Assembly: GCF_036226765.1 (NCBI RefSeq)
Contig: NZ_CP109017.1
Span: forward strand, 1,999,501-2,063,500
Source of the DNA: Streptomyces sp. NBC_00670
GTDB lineage: Bacteria > Actinomycetota > Actinomycetes > Streptomycetales > Streptomycetaceae
Reading direction: 5' to 3'
DNA length: 64,000 nucleotides
In this document: positions 52,425 to 60,885 of the stretch, one piece after another
Layout of the letters: each line of letters starts with the position of its first letter
How positions within the stretch are numbered: the stretch's first letter is position 1
Notes under the pieces: generated by a model
Told to the model about the DNA's origin: nothing
The model's database searches: none
The model's input: only the letters and a program-made list of their open reading frames with translations
Position numbers and translations under genes: made by a program

Positions 52425-53834
52425 ATGTTCCAGAACGCCGACGAGGCCAAGAAGTTCATCGCGGACGAGGACGTCAAGTTCGTCGATGTCCGGTTCTGCG
52501 ACCTGCCGGGTGTGATGCAGCACTTCACGATCCCGGCCGAGGCCTTCGACCCGGCCGAGGAGCTCGCGTTCGACGGCTCCTCGATCCGCGGCTTCCAGGC
52601 CATCCACGAGTCGGACATGGCACTCCGCGCCGACCTGTCCACCGCGCGCGTCGACCCGTTCCGCCGCGACAAGACGGTCAACATCAACTTCTTCATCCAC
52701 GACCCGATCACGGGCGAGCAGTACTCCCGCGACCCGCGCAACGTGGCCAAGAAGGCCGAGGCGTACCTCGCCTCCACCGGCATCGCAGACACCGCGTACT
52801 TCGGCCCGGAGGCCGAGTTCTACGTGTTCGACAGCGTCCGCTTCCGGACCGCCGAGAACGAGTCCTTCTACCACATCGACTCCGAGGCCGGCGCCTGGAA
52901 CACCGGCGCGGTCGAGGACAACCGCGGCTACAAGGTCCGCTACAAGGGCGGCTACTTCCCGGTCCCGCCGGTCGACCACTTCGCCGACCTGCGCGCCGAG
53001 ATCTCCCTGGAGCTGCAGCGCTCCGGCCTCCAGTTGGAGCGGCTGCACCACGAGGTGGGCACCGCGGGCCAGGCCGAGATCAACTACAAGTTCAACACGC
53101 TGCTCGCCGCCGCGGACGACCTCCAGCTCTTCAAGTACATCGTGAAGAACGTCGCCTGGCGCAACGGCAAGACCGCGACCTTCATGCCGAAGCCAATCTT
53201 CGGCGACAACGGCTCGGGCATGCACGTCCACCAGTCCCTGTGGGCGGGCGGCGACCCGCTGTTCTACGACGAGGCCGGGTACGCGGGCCTGTCGGACACC
53301 GCCCGCTACTACATCGGCGGCATCCTCAAGCACGCCCCGTCGCTGCTGGCCTTCACCAACCCGACGGTGAACTCCTACCACCGTCTGGTGCCGGGCTTCG
53401 AGGCGCCGGTCAACCTGGTGTACTCGCAGCGCAACCGCTCCGCGGCCATGCGCATCCCGATCACGGGTTCGAACGCCAAGGCCAAGCGCGTCGAGTTCCG
53501 TGCCCCGGACTCCTCCGGCAACCCCTACCTCGCCTTCTCGGCGCTGCTGCTCGCGGGCCTGGACGGCATCAAGAACAAGATCGAGCCGGCCGAGCCGATC
53601 GACAAGGACCTCTACGAGCTGGCCCCCGAGGAGCACGCGGGCGTCGCCCAGGTCCCCACCTCCCTCGGCGCCGTCCTCGACCGCCTGGAGGCCGACCACG
53701 AGTTCCTCCTCCAGGGCGACGTCTTCACGTCCGACCTGATCGAGACGTGGATCGACTTCAAGCGCACCCACGAGATCGCCCCGCTCCAGCTCCGCCCGCA
53801 CCCGCACGAGTTCGAGCTGTACTTCGACGTGTGA
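52425..53834 (+). CDS. glnA: Glutamine synthetase type I
   Basis: GlnA makes glutamine from glutamate and ammonia as a dodecamer. The 469-residue length is exact for the type I-beta class. [14 protein letters not shown], the metal/ATP segments [25 protein letters not shown] and the adenylylation Tyr397 in [11 protein letters not shown] are present, so it should be controlled by adenylylation (GlnE, not in the window). The ATG follows GGAGGAG. GlnR boxes lie about 100-135 bases upstream. Confidence 0.98.
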   Translation: MFQNADEAKKFIADEDVKFVDVRFCDLPGVMQHFTIPAEAFDPAEELAFDGSSIRGFQAIHESDMALRADLSTARVDPFRRDKTVNINFFIHDPITGEQYSRDPRNVAKKAEAYLASTGIADTAYFGPEAEFYVFDSVRFRTAENESFYHIDSEAGAWNTGAVEDNRGYKVRYKGGYFPVPPVDHFADLRAEISLELQRSGLQLERLHHEVGTAGQAEINYKFNTLLAAADDLQLFKYIVKNVAWRNGKTATFMPKPIFGDNGSGMHVHQSLWAGGDPLFYDEAGYAGLSDTARYYIGGILKHAPSLLAFTNPTVNSYHRLVPGFEAPVNLVYSQRNRSAAMRIPITGSNAKAKRVEFRAPDSSGNPYLAFSALLLAGLDGIKNKIEPAEPIDKDLYELAPEEHAGVAQVPTSLGAVLDRLEADHEFLLQGDVFTSDLIETWIDFKRTHEIAPLQLRPHPHEFELYFDV

Positions 53835-53841
53835 GCCGACC

Positions 53842-53865
53842 CGGGCGGGTGCGCGCACCCGCCCG
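53842..53865 (+). terminator. Terminator after glnA
   Basis: CGGGCGGGTGC and GCACCCGCCCG form an 11-base stem with almost no loop, seven bases after the glnA stop. Confidence 0.6.
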
Positions 53866-54052
53866 ATGGCCCCCGGGGCCGTCGTCCCTCGTGGACGGCG
53901 GCCCCGTCGTCGTCCCTCCCGGCCTTTGCCGTCCCTGGGGGCGTTCGGGGGCCGCGCATGGGCCGCGGCGGCGGGTGCGGGCGCACAATGGAGAGCGGGA
54001 CGAGTGCTTTACGCCTTATGCCTTATGCCGAGGTACCGCGAGGTGATGCGGA

Positions 54053-54964
54053 ATGCGGAGCCGGTTCCACAGTGATCGGCGGCTGACCGTGCGGATGACG
54101 GTCACGATGTTCCTGCTGGGATTGCTGTACGTGGCCTTCGTGGCCGCGTTGGTCGTGCTGCTGAAGTCGTGGGTGCTGGTCGTGGTGATCGCGGCGGCGG
54201 TGCTCGGGGCGCAGTACTGGTTCTCCGACCGGATCGCGCTGTACTCGATGCACGGGCGGGTCGTGGAGCGCGAGGAGTATCCGGAGCTGCACGGGGTCGT
54301 GGACCGGCTGTGCGCCGTCGCGGACATGCCGAAGCCGCTCGTCGCGGTCTCCAACATGGACATGCCGAACGCGTTCGCGACCGGGCGGAACGCCGATCAC
54401 GCCGTGGTGTGCGTGACCACGGGGCTGCTGCGGCGGCTGGAGCCCGCGGAGCTGGAGGGCGTCCTCGCGCACGAGCTGTCGCACGTGGCGCACAAGGACG
54501 TCGCCGTGATCACGATCGCGTCGTTCCTCGGAGTGCTCGCCGGGCTGGTGGTGCGGTTCGCCTTCTACTCGGAGCTGTTCGGGCGGGGCCGGCGGGACCA
54601 GAACACGCTGGCCGTGCTCGGCATCGTGATGGGCGTCTCGGCGGCGGTGTACGCGCTGAGCTTCGTCCTCATCCGTGCACTGTCCCGGTACCGGGAGCTG
54701 GCCGCGGACCGGGCCGCCGCGCTGCTCACCGGGCGGCCCTCGGCGCTGGCCGCCGCGCTGACCAAGGTCGACGGGGACATCGCGCGCATCCCCAGTGAGG
54801 ATCTGCGGACCGCGCAGGCCTTCAACGCGTTCTACTTCACCCCCGCGTTCGGCAAGGGCGCGGGGTTCGCCCGGCTGTTCTCCACCCATCCGAGTCTGGA
54901 GCAGCGGCTGGAGCAGTTGGGCCGGATCTCGGCGGAGCTGGGCGAGACCGGGAGGGTGGGCTGA
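54053..54964 (+). CDS. htpX: HtpX-like M48 zinc metalloprotease
   Basis: This membrane protease degrades misfolded membrane proteins. The 303-residue protein has two N-terminal helices (about 14-50), the zinc motif HELSH at 140-144 with catalytic Glu141, a further pair of helices (about 150-205) and the third zinc ligand Glu in RYRELAADRAAA. The pspAB gene starts seven bases after its stop, which is a known conserved pair. Confidence 0.92.
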   Translation: MRSRFHSDRRLTVRMTVTMFLLGLLYVAFVAALVVLLKSWVLVVVIAAAVLGAQYWFSDRIALYSMHGRVVEREEYPELHGVVDRLCAVADMPKPLVAVSNMDMPNAFATGRNADHAVVCVTTGLLRRLEPAELEGVLAHELSHVAHKDVAVITIASFLGVLAGLVVRFAFYSELFGRGRRDQNTLAVLGIVMGVSAAVYALSFVLIRALSRYRELAADRAAALLTGRPSALAAALTKVDGDIARIPSEDLRTAQAFNAFYFTPAFGKGAGFARLFSTHPSLEQRLEQLGRISAELGETGRVG

Positions 54965-54970
54965 GGCGGC

Positions 54971-55570
54971 GTGGGGTTTCTCGACATCCTGCTCGGGCGG
55001 ACCAGGCCGGTCGCGCCGGATCTCGATCAGCTGTTCGCCTTGCCGGCGGCGGCGGTGACGTTGGAGGCGGGGGCCGGGTTCACCCCTACGGGGGAAGGGG
55101 CCGTGTGTTTCGCGACGGTCGAGGGGGCGGCGTTCGAGCAGACGCACCGGGAGGTGCGGGCGTTGCTGGACGCGGATGCGGAGCGGATGGGGGCGGGGGT
55201 GGAGCTGCGGCGGGACGAGTACGGGTACTCGTGGCTCGTCTCGCGGCGGGGGGTCGGGGAGGTGGCGTCGGTGGTGAATGACGTGCATGCGGTGAACAGT
55301 GCGATGGAGGTGAACGGGTTCGGGCCGCAGTTGTTGTGCTCGGTGGTGGGGTTTCGCGAGGCAGGGGTGGAGGCCGAGGCCGGGGCGGGGCGGCGGCTGG
55401 GGCTGGTGTATCTGTTCAAGCGGGGGACGTTCTACCCGTTCGCGCCGGTGGGGGGTGAGCGGCGGGACACGGCGTTGGAGCTGCGGGTGCGGGGGGTGCT
55501 GGCGGGTGAGCTGCGGATGGAGTCCGACCTGGGGCGCTGGTTCCCGCTGTGGGGCGCGCCGGGTCTGTGA
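54971..55570 (+). CDS. pspAB: PspA-associated protein PspAB
   Basis: The 199-residue protein matches the PspAB family: MGFLDILLGRTRPVAPDLDQLFALPAAAVTLE, FATVEGAAFEQTHREVRALLD, YGYSWLVSRR and RLGLVYLFKRGTFYPFAP. It is found beside htpX in actinobacteria and archaea that also carry PspA and PspAA; its exact role is unknown. It starts with GTG, seven bases after htpX, so they form one unit. pspA-pspAA lie 37 kb away. Confidence 0.88.
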   Translation: MGFLDILLGRTRPVAPDLDQLFALPAAAVTLEAGAGFTPTGEGAVCFATVEGAAFEQTHREVRALLDADAERMGAGVELRRDEYGYSWLVSRRGVGEVASVVNDVHAVNSAMEVNGFGPQLLCSVVGFREAGVEAEAGAGRRLGLVYLFKRGTFYPFAPVGGERRDTALELRVRGVLAGELRMESDLGRWFPLWGAPGL

Positions 55571-55581
55571 CGGGCTTTTCC

Positions 55582-55688
55582 TCGCCCCCGCCGCCCCTAC
55601 CCTTCCCGTCCCCGGGGGCAAGCCCCCAGACCCCCGAAAAGATTGCGCAGTTCCCCGCGCCCCTGGTCAGGGGCGCGGGGAACTGCGC
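55582..55688. repeat. Dispersed repeat copy 10 (type II, lacking right outer arm)
   Basis: The left outer arm, GGGGGCAAGCCCCC and the perfect core hairpin (55645-55664, loop GGTC, 55669-55688) are present. The right outer arm is missing: the next convergent gene ends just beyond at 55702. Confidence 0.88.
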
Positions 55689-55701
55689 GCGAAGCACCTG
55701 T

Positions 55702-56016
55702 TCAGCGGGTGTAGCGGAGCAGCGCGCGGACCATGTGGCACGTGCGTTCCGACGGCGGGTGGACGCCGATCAGCGCCGCCGTCCGGTGGATCACCTCGTC
55801 CCGCGCCTGATGCGGCACGTACACCCCGGAGTCGAGCAGCGCGATCGCCAGCCGCATCGCCTTCAGCCGGCGGTTGTGGGTGACGTACCACTCGCGGGGC
55901 CGCCCCGCCGGGAGCGGGCGCTTGGCGACGGGGGCGTACGGCAGGTCCAGCGGGACCTGCCGCGCGGCGGTCGACTGGGTGGGCAACGGCGTGGACGTGA
56001 GGGTGGCAGCGGGCAC
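55702..56016 (-). CDS. Small conserved Streptomyces protein
   Basis: The product of about 104 residues has a variable start and a conserved helical C-terminal part: PREWYVTHNRRLKAMRLAIALLDSGVYVPHQARDEVIHRTAALIGVHPPSERTCHMVRALLRYTR. The helical pattern could bind nucleic acid but no known motif is complete. An ATG at 56022 directly abuts AGGAGG, so the GTG at 56016 with proper spacing is preferred. TTGTCA with a possible TAGAAG or TAGAAT element lies upstream on its strand. Confidence 0.75.
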   Translation of the reverse strand: MPAATLTSTPLPTQSTAARQVPLDLPYAPVAKRPLPAGRPREWYVTHNRRLKAMRLAIALLDSGVYVPHQARDEVIHRTAALIGVHPPSERTCHMVRALLRYTR

Positions 56017-56232
56017 GGGCATCCTCCTGTCGCGGTCGGGACACCGTCCGGAACCTCCGGCGACGGCCTCGAACACTGCTTCTATTCTACTGCCCGGCAC
56101 TGACAATCGGAGGGCCCCAACGGCGCCAAAAGGCCAGGTCAGGACGTGAGTTGGGGGATGATGGAGGGCCGTGGGGGCTCCGGTGCGCGTGGGGCTGCCG
56201 GGGGCCGGGAGAGCACCGCTACCGTGTCCCGC

Positions 56233-56592
56233 ATGGAGATCTGGATCAACCCCGCCTGTTCCAAGTGCCGCAGCGCGCTCACCCTGCTCGACGCCGAGGG
56301 CGCCGACTACACCGTCCGCCGTTACCTGGAGGACGTACCGAGCGAGGACGAGATCCGTCAGGTGCTCCAGCGCCTCGGGCTCGAACCGTGGGACATCACA
56401 CGGACCGGCGAGGCCGAGGCCGGGGAACTCGGCGTCAAGGACTGGCCGAAGGACCCGGCGTCCCGCGACCGCTGGGTGCGGGCGCTCGCGGAGCACCCGA
56501 AGCTGATCCAGCGGCCGATCATCACCGCCGACGACGGCACCGCCGTGGTCGCCCGCACCGAGGACGCCGTACGCGACGCGCTGTCACGCTGA
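56233..56592 (+). CDS. ArsC-family thioredoxin-fold reductase
   Basis: The 119-residue protein resembles ArsC/Spx/YffB: MEIWINPACSKCRSALTLL with CxxC at Cys9 and Cys12, WDITRTGEAEAGELGVKDW, and HPKLIQRPIITADDGTAVVAR with the family Arg. True arsenate reductase activity is not assured; many actinobacterial members are uncharacterised. TACCGT lies seven bases before the ATG. No arsenic genes are near. Confidence 0.88.
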   Translation: MEIWINPACSKCRSALTLLDAEGADYTVRRYLEDVPSEDEIRQVLQRLGLEPWDITRTGEAEAGELGVKDWPKDPASRDRWVRALAEHPKLIQRPIITADDGTAVVARTEDAVRDALSR

Positions 56593-56612
56593 GCCAAGCC
56601 CCGTGTGGCACA

Positions 56613-56637
56613 GGTCACTTGTGCGACTCCTGTGACC
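56613..56637 (+). promoter_or_regulatory. Inverted repeat upstream of the secreted DPBB-like gene
   Basis: GGTCAC (56613-56618) and GTGACC (56632-56637) are perfect arms 13 bases apart, about 70-90 bases before the 56706 gene. A regulator is not known. Confidence 0.35.
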
Positions 56638-56705
56638 GCTGAGTAGGTCCTGTTCGGGATCTCGTACATAGCGGCGTACGCTCCCCTACCTCCCAGGAGG
56701 CGCGC

Positions 56706-57359
56706 ATGTCGCGCAGGAGAAAGCTCGGCACGAAGAAGAAGATCGCGCTGCTGGCCTGCGCCGCGACGATGGCGGGCGGCGGGGCCTTCGCCCTGGCCGC
56801 CACGTCGAACGCGGCGCCCGTGCAGAACGCGGCCACCTCCACCGTCTGCCAGGGACTGGCCACCGCGCTGGGCAACAACCAGAAGTTCATCGAGGGCCAA
56901 CGGGCCGCGCCCGACGCCCAGTCGGAGGCGCGGATCGCCAACCGCGAGGCGGTGATCGCGGAGATAGAGCGCAAGCAGGAGGCGTCCGGCTGCGAGGTCG
57001 GGGAGTCGGCTCAGGGCTCCCCGACCGCCGCCGCGCAACCCCCGACGCAGGCCGCGACGGAACCCGCCGGGCAACCCCCGGCCCAGGCCGGCGGCGACGC
57101 GGCGGCCGCCGGCGAGCAGGTCTGCGCGGGCTCGACCGTGACGCTCTCCGGCGAGGACGGCGCCCCCGCCGCGTCCAGCAACCAGTTCCCGGCCGGTACG
57201 AAGCTCAAGGTGACCAATCTGGACAACGACAAGTCGACCACCGTGGAGGTCACCTCCGTCTCCGGCAGCTGCGTCCTGCTGAACAACGCGGCCTTCGAAC
57301 AGGTGCGGGAGTCCGGCAAGTTCCTCATCCGCCGCGCGCTCATCGAGAAGGTGGGGTAA
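56706..57359 (+). CDS. Secreted protein with coiled-coil and RlpA-like barrel
   Basis: The 217-residue protein has a signal peptide (MSRRRKLGTKKKIALLACAATMAGGGAFALAATSNAAP), a Cys-bounded helical part (VCQGLATALGNNQKFIEGQ ... SGCEVG), a Gln/Pro/Ala-rich linker (about 100-140) and a C-terminal DPBB-like domain (TVTLSGEDG, AGTKLKVTNLDNDKSTTVEVTSVSGSCVLLNNAAFEQV) resembling RlpA/expansin barrels that bind peptidoglycan. The ATG follows AGGAGG. Function in the cell wall is inferred from the fold. It lies just upstream of the glnII promoter. Confidence 0.82.
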   Translation: MSRRRKLGTKKKIALLACAATMAGGGAFALAATSNAAPVQNAATSTVCQGLATALGNNQKFIEGQRAAPDAQSEARIANREAVIAEIERKQEASGCEVGESAQGSPTAAAQPPTQAATEPAGQPPAQAGGDAAAAGEQVCAGSTVTLSGEDGAPAASSNQFPAGTKLKVTNLDNDKSTTVEVTSVSGSCVLLNNAAFEQVRESGKFLIRRALIEKVG

Positions 57360-57408
57360 CTCCGGGAGATACCCGCGGTGGCTGTGACGCCGCGCACAGC
57401 CGCCGCGG

Positions 57409-57446
57409 GTAACACGGCGTTCACATACGGGCAACGGCCGGGAAAC
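57409..57446 (+). promoter_or_regulatory. GlnR binding site upstream of glnII
   Basis: GTAAC-n6-TTCAC-n6-GCAAC-n6-GAAAC fits the GlnR pattern, with TTGACA (57453-57458) just downstream as a possible -35. The -10 is unclear. Confidence 0.8.
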
Positions 57447-57571
57447 CGCCTGTTGACAGCCTCGAAGCACCACGCAGCGCCCCAGTGCCGCAGCGCCGCG
57501 TGCCGCACCCGCACCCGCACCGGCCGCGCGGCCCCGTACCGCCCCGGCCGGACTCCCGAAGGACGTGGCCC

Positions 57572-58609
57572 GTGACCTTCAAGGCTGAGTACATCTGGAT
57601 CGACGGCACCGAGCCGACCGCCAAGCTCCGGTCCAAGACCAGGATCATGGCCTCCTCCGAGAAGACGTCCACCGCCGCCGACCTGCCGTACTGGGGCTTC
57701 GACGGGTCCTCCACCAACCAGGCCGAGGGCCACGCCTCGGACCGCGTGCTCAAGCCCGTCTTCGTCTGTCCCGACCCGATCCGCGGCGGCGAAGACATCC
57801 TGGTGCTGTGCGAGGTGCTCAACACGGACCTGACGCCGCACGAGTCCAACACCCGTGCCGCACTGGCCGAGACCGCGGAGCGGTTCGCCGCGCAGGAGCC
57901 GATCTTCGGCATCGAGCAGGAGTACACGTTCTTCAAGGGCTCCCGCCCGCTCGGCTTCCCCGAGGGCGGCTTCCCGGCCGCGCAGGGCGGCTACTACTGC
58001 GGCGTCGGCTCGGACGAGATCTTCGGCCGTGACGTCGTCGAGGCGCACCTGGAGAACTGCCTCAGGGCCGGCCTCGGCATCTCCGGCATCAACGCCGAGG
58101 TCATGCCCGGCCAGTGGGAGTTCCAGGTCGGCCCGCTGGCCCCGCTGGAGGTCTCCGACCAGCTGTGGGTGGCCCGCTGGCTGCTCTACCGCACCGCCGA
58201 GGACTTCGAGGTCTCCGCCACCCTCGACCCCAAGCCGGTCAAGGGCGACTGGAACGGCGCGGGCGCGCACACCAACTTCTCGACGAAGGCCATGCGCGAG
58301 GGGTACGACGCGATCATCACGGCGTGCGAGTCGCTCGGCGAGGGTTCCAAGCCGATGGACCACGTCAAGAACTACGGCGCCGGGATCGACGACCGCCTCA
58401 CCGGTCTGCACGAGACGGCCCCGTGGAACGAGTACTCCTACGGCGTCTCCGACCGCGGCGCCTCGGTCCGCATCCCCTGGCAGGTCGAGCAGGACCGCAA
58501 GGGGTACATCGAGGACCGCCGCCCGAACGCCAACGTCGACCCGTACGTGGTGACGCGGCTGCTGGTCGACACGTGCTGCACGGCGCTGGAGAAGGTCGGC
58601 CAGGTCTGA
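57572..58609 (+). CDS. glnII: Glutamine synthetase type II (eukaryote-like)
   Basis: GlnII is an octa- or decameric glutamine synthetase not controlled by adenylylation. The 345-residue protein has YIWIDGTEPTAKLRSKTR, WGFDGSSTNQAEG, FGIEQEYTFF, GINAEVMPGQWEFQVG and GAGAHTNFSTKAMR, all of the eukaryote-like class. The GTG start follows GAAGGAC. Both glnA and glnII carry GlnR sites in the same 5 kb. Confidence 0.97.
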   Translation: MTFKAEYIWIDGTEPTAKLRSKTRIMASSEKTSTAADLPYWGFDGSSTNQAEGHASDRVLKPVFVCPDPIRGGEDILVLCEVLNTDLTPHESNTRAALAETAERFAAQEPIFGIEQEYTFFKGSRPLGFPEGGFPAAQGGYYCGVGSDEIFGRDVVEAHLENCLRAGLGISGINAEVMPGQWEFQVGPLAPLEVSDQLWVARWLLYRTAEDFEVSATLDPKPVKGDWNGAGAHTNFSTKAMREGYDAIITACESLGEGSKPMDHVKNYGAGIDDRLTGLHETAPWNEYSYGVSDRGASVRIPWQVEQDRKGYIEDRRPNANVDPYVVTRLLVDTCCTALEKVGQV

Positions 58610-58633
58610 CGACCGGCCGACCACCGCCGCGCG

Positions 58634-58664
58634 AGGGGCGCTCACCGTCACGGTGGGCGCCCCT
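58634..58664 (+). terminator. Terminator after glnII
   Basis: A 14-base stem with one G-T pair (AGGGGCGCTCACCG with CGGTGGGCGCCCCT) and a three-base loop. Confidence 0.75.
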
Positions 58665-58759
58665 TCGCACGCCTCCTCCCGCGCCGCCCGCGTGTACCCC
58701 GGCGTCCACGCTGTGAGAGGAGGCTCCCCGCGGCGGCGGGCGTCTGCTTCAATGTGAGC

Positions 58760-58882
58760 ATGGCCGGCATTCAGCAGCGCACCGCGACAGGTCGCCACGA
58801 CCTGGAGCCCTTCTGGCCGTCCCGTCAGCACCACGACTTCGACCGGGTGTGTTGCCGCGCGACGAACGCGCCGGCCCTCTGA
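58760..58882 (+). CDS. Possible 40-residue leader-type small protein
   Basis: MAGIQQRTATGRHDLEP ... RVCCRATNAPAL is a short reading frame too small for standard calls. It has good Streptomyces codon bias, an AT-richer TTCAATG stretch before the ATG, and a tandem Cys pair near the end. It ends 132 bases before the winged-helix gene. It could be a leader peptide or a true small protein; it could also be chance. Confidence 0.4.
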   Translation: MAGIQQRTATGRHDLEPFWPSRQHHDFDRVCCRATNAPAL

Positions 58883-59014
58883 CGCCGTACCCGGTCTTCG
58901 GCCGGCGCGAACACGACGCCTTTCCTCGACGCCCCGGCAGCCGGGCCACCCGCCCCACGTCCCGCGGCCGTCGAGCCTTCCGTCGAACCCCTCGCGCGAA
59001 AGAGCTGACGTCTC

Positions 59015-59611
59015 ATGGCGACCACCCGTTCCCTCTCCACCGCCTCCTCCGTCACCGCCACCGCCGCCCAGCGCCACCGGCTGCGCGCCGTCGACCGGGA
59101 CGAGGTGGTCGAGATCGCCGACTTGCTGCCGCCCGGCGCCACCTGGCTGCCCGCTCCCCCGCACACCCTCCCGACGCTGCCGGGCCGGCCGCCGATGGTC
59201 GGCTATCTGGTCCTCGTCCCGGCCGGACAGCAGCCGCCGTTCGCCCCCGCCGCGGTACCCGACACCCCGGAGCGCCCGGCCCCCGACGCCGCCCCGGAGC
59301 CGAGCGAGCCGTCCGGCACCCCGCTGGTCCGCATCGACCCGGTGCGCCGCACCGCCGAGGTCGCCGGACGCCCGCTCGACCTGACCTACCTGGAGTTCGA
59401 ACTGCTGGCGCACCTCGTCGCGCACCCCCACCGGGTGCACACGCGGGACCAGCTCGTCACCACCGTGTGGGGCTATGGGCACGTGGGCGACGGCCGCACC
59501 GTCGACGTCCACGTCGCCCGGCTGCGGCGCAAGCTGGGCGCGGAGCACCGCGCGGCGATCCAGACGGTCCGCCGCGTGGGCTACAAGTACGCCCCGCCCA
59601 CCGGCGGCTGA
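59015..59611 (+). CDS. OmpR-type winged-helix protein without receiver domain
   Basis: The 198-residue protein has a Pro/Ala-rich N-terminal half (HRLRAVDRDEVVEIADLLPPGATWLPAPP ... DAAPEPSEPSG) and a C-terminal OmpR/PhoB winged helix (about 115-192, LDLTYLEFELLAHLVAHPHRVHTRDQLVTTVWGYGHVGDGRTVDVHVARLRRKLG, RRVGYKY). No phosphorylatable receiver is present, so it must be controlled in some other way or act constitutively. Its position just after glnII is suggestive, but no nitrogen role is shown. Confidence 0.85.
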   Translation: MATTRSLSTASSVTATAAQRHRLRAVDRDEVVEIADLLPPGATWLPAPPHTLPTLPGRPPMVGYLVLVPAGQQPPFAPAAVPDTPERPAPDAAPEPSEPSGTPLVRIDPVRRTAEVAGRPLDLTYLEFELLAHLVAHPHRVHTRDQLVTTVWGYGHVGDGRTVDVHVARLRRKLGAEHRAAIQTVRRVGYKYAPPTGG

Positions 59612-59675
59612 GTCCCCGCTCTCCTGTCAGCAGAGCGGCGTTCGCTCCCCGGCCCGCTCGGGCACAGTCGTCGGC

Positions 59676-60689
59676 ATGAGACTGCTGATGCTGGGCGGGA
59701 CGGAATTCGTGGGCCGGGCCGTGGTGGAGGCGGCGGTGCGCCGCGGCTGGGAGGTGACCCTCTTCCACCGGGGCCGCAACGACGTACCGCGGGGCGCGCG
59801 TGCACTGCTCGGCGACCGTACCGCGCCCGACGGGCTCGCCGCGCTGGCCGGCGGCGCCTGGGACGCGGTCGTCGACACCTGGTCGGGCGCACCGCGCGCC
59901 GTACGGGAGACGGCCCGGCTGCTGTCGGGGCGGGCCGGCCGCTACGCGTACGTGTCGAGCTGCTCGGTGTACGAGTGGCCGCGCCCCGCCGGCTTCGCCG
60001 AGGACATGCCGGCGGTGGACGGCGCCGACGCCGGTGCGGAACGGACCGACTACGCCCGGGACAAGCGGGGCGGCGAGTTGGCGGCGGTCGAGTCGTTCGG
60101 CGCGGACGCCTCGCTGCTCGTCCGGGCCGGGCTGATCCTCGGCCCGTACGAGAACGTCGGCCGGCTGCCGTGGTGGCTGCACCGCATCGCCCGGGGCGGT
60201 GACGTACTCGCCCCGGGCCCAAGGGAGTTGGCGGTGCCGTATGTGGACGCCCGGGACCTCTCCGAGTGGCTGCTGTCGGCCGTCGAACGGGGGTCGAGCG
60301 GGCCGTACAACGTGGCGGGGACGCGGGACCGGGCCACCATGGGCGAGCTGCTGGACGCCTGCGTCCGGGTGACGGGCGGCACGGCACGGCTGCGCTGGAC
60401 CGCGCCCGAGGCGGTCCTCGCGGCCGGGATCGAGCCCTGGACGCAGCTCCCGGTGTGGGTGCCGCACGGGAGCGAGCTGGAGACCTCGGTCTACTCGATG
60501 GACGTCTCCCGAGCGGTGCGCGAGGGGCTGCGGCACCGCGAGGTCGCCGAGACGGTCGCCGACACGTGGGCGTGGCTGCGCACCCTGGACGGACCCGCGC
60601 CACGGCGCACGGACCGGCCGGGGGTGGGCCTGGATCCGGCGGTGGAGGCGAGGGTGCTGGCGGCCTCGTCGGGCACCGCCGAAGCCTGA
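59676..60689 (+). CDS. NAD-dependent epimerase/dehydratase
   Basis: The 337-residue protein has the extended SDR motif LLMLGGTEFVGRAVVEAA, TLFHRGRNDVPRGARALLGDRT, VSSCSVYEWP in place of the catalytic YxxxK strand start, and DYARDKRGGELAA with the Tyr-x3-Lys (YARDK). This resembles the Csp41/reductase-like group. The ATG at 59676 has CACAGT seven bases upstream. The substrate is unknown. Confidence 0.85.
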   Translation: MRLLMLGGTEFVGRAVVEAAVRRGWEVTLFHRGRNDVPRGARALLGDRTAPDGLAALAGGAWDAVVDTWSGAPRAVRETARLLSGRAGRYAYVSSCSVYEWPRPAGFAEDMPAVDGADAGAERTDYARDKRGGELAAVESFGADASLLVRAGLILGPYENVGRLPWWLHRIARGGDVLAPGPRELAVPYVDARDLSEWLLSAVERGSSGPYNVAGTRDRATMGELLDACVRVTGGTARLRWTAPEAVLAAGIEPWTQLPVWVPHGSELETSVYSMDVSRAVREGLRHREVAETVADTWAWLRTLDGPAPRRTDRPGVGLDPAVEARVLAASSGTAEA

Positions 60690-60885
60690 CCGGTGACCGG
60701 GTGAGAAGGCCAATTCCACAATCCCCGAGGGACCGTCAACTACCCGTCGGCTGAATCCCGTTCAAGAATGCGCGCCAAGTTTTTTCCGGTGTCCCTGAAC
60801 GCCCCACGAGCCCCTCCCGTATGAAATGGAGCCGCTTCACTCCTGTCGGGCGCCTCCGCCCCGCCAAGGAAGTCAGAGGAGTTCC

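Noticed and set aside
56593-56705. A c-di-AMP (ydaO) riboswitch upstream of the DPBB-like wall gene
   Set aside because: Such riboswitches precede wall genes in actinobacteria, but the gap of 113 bases is too short and lacks the conserved core.
57011-59548. An 845-residue open frame antisense to glnII and its neighbours
   Set aside because: It is a shadow of well-supported sense genes and has no recognisable domain.
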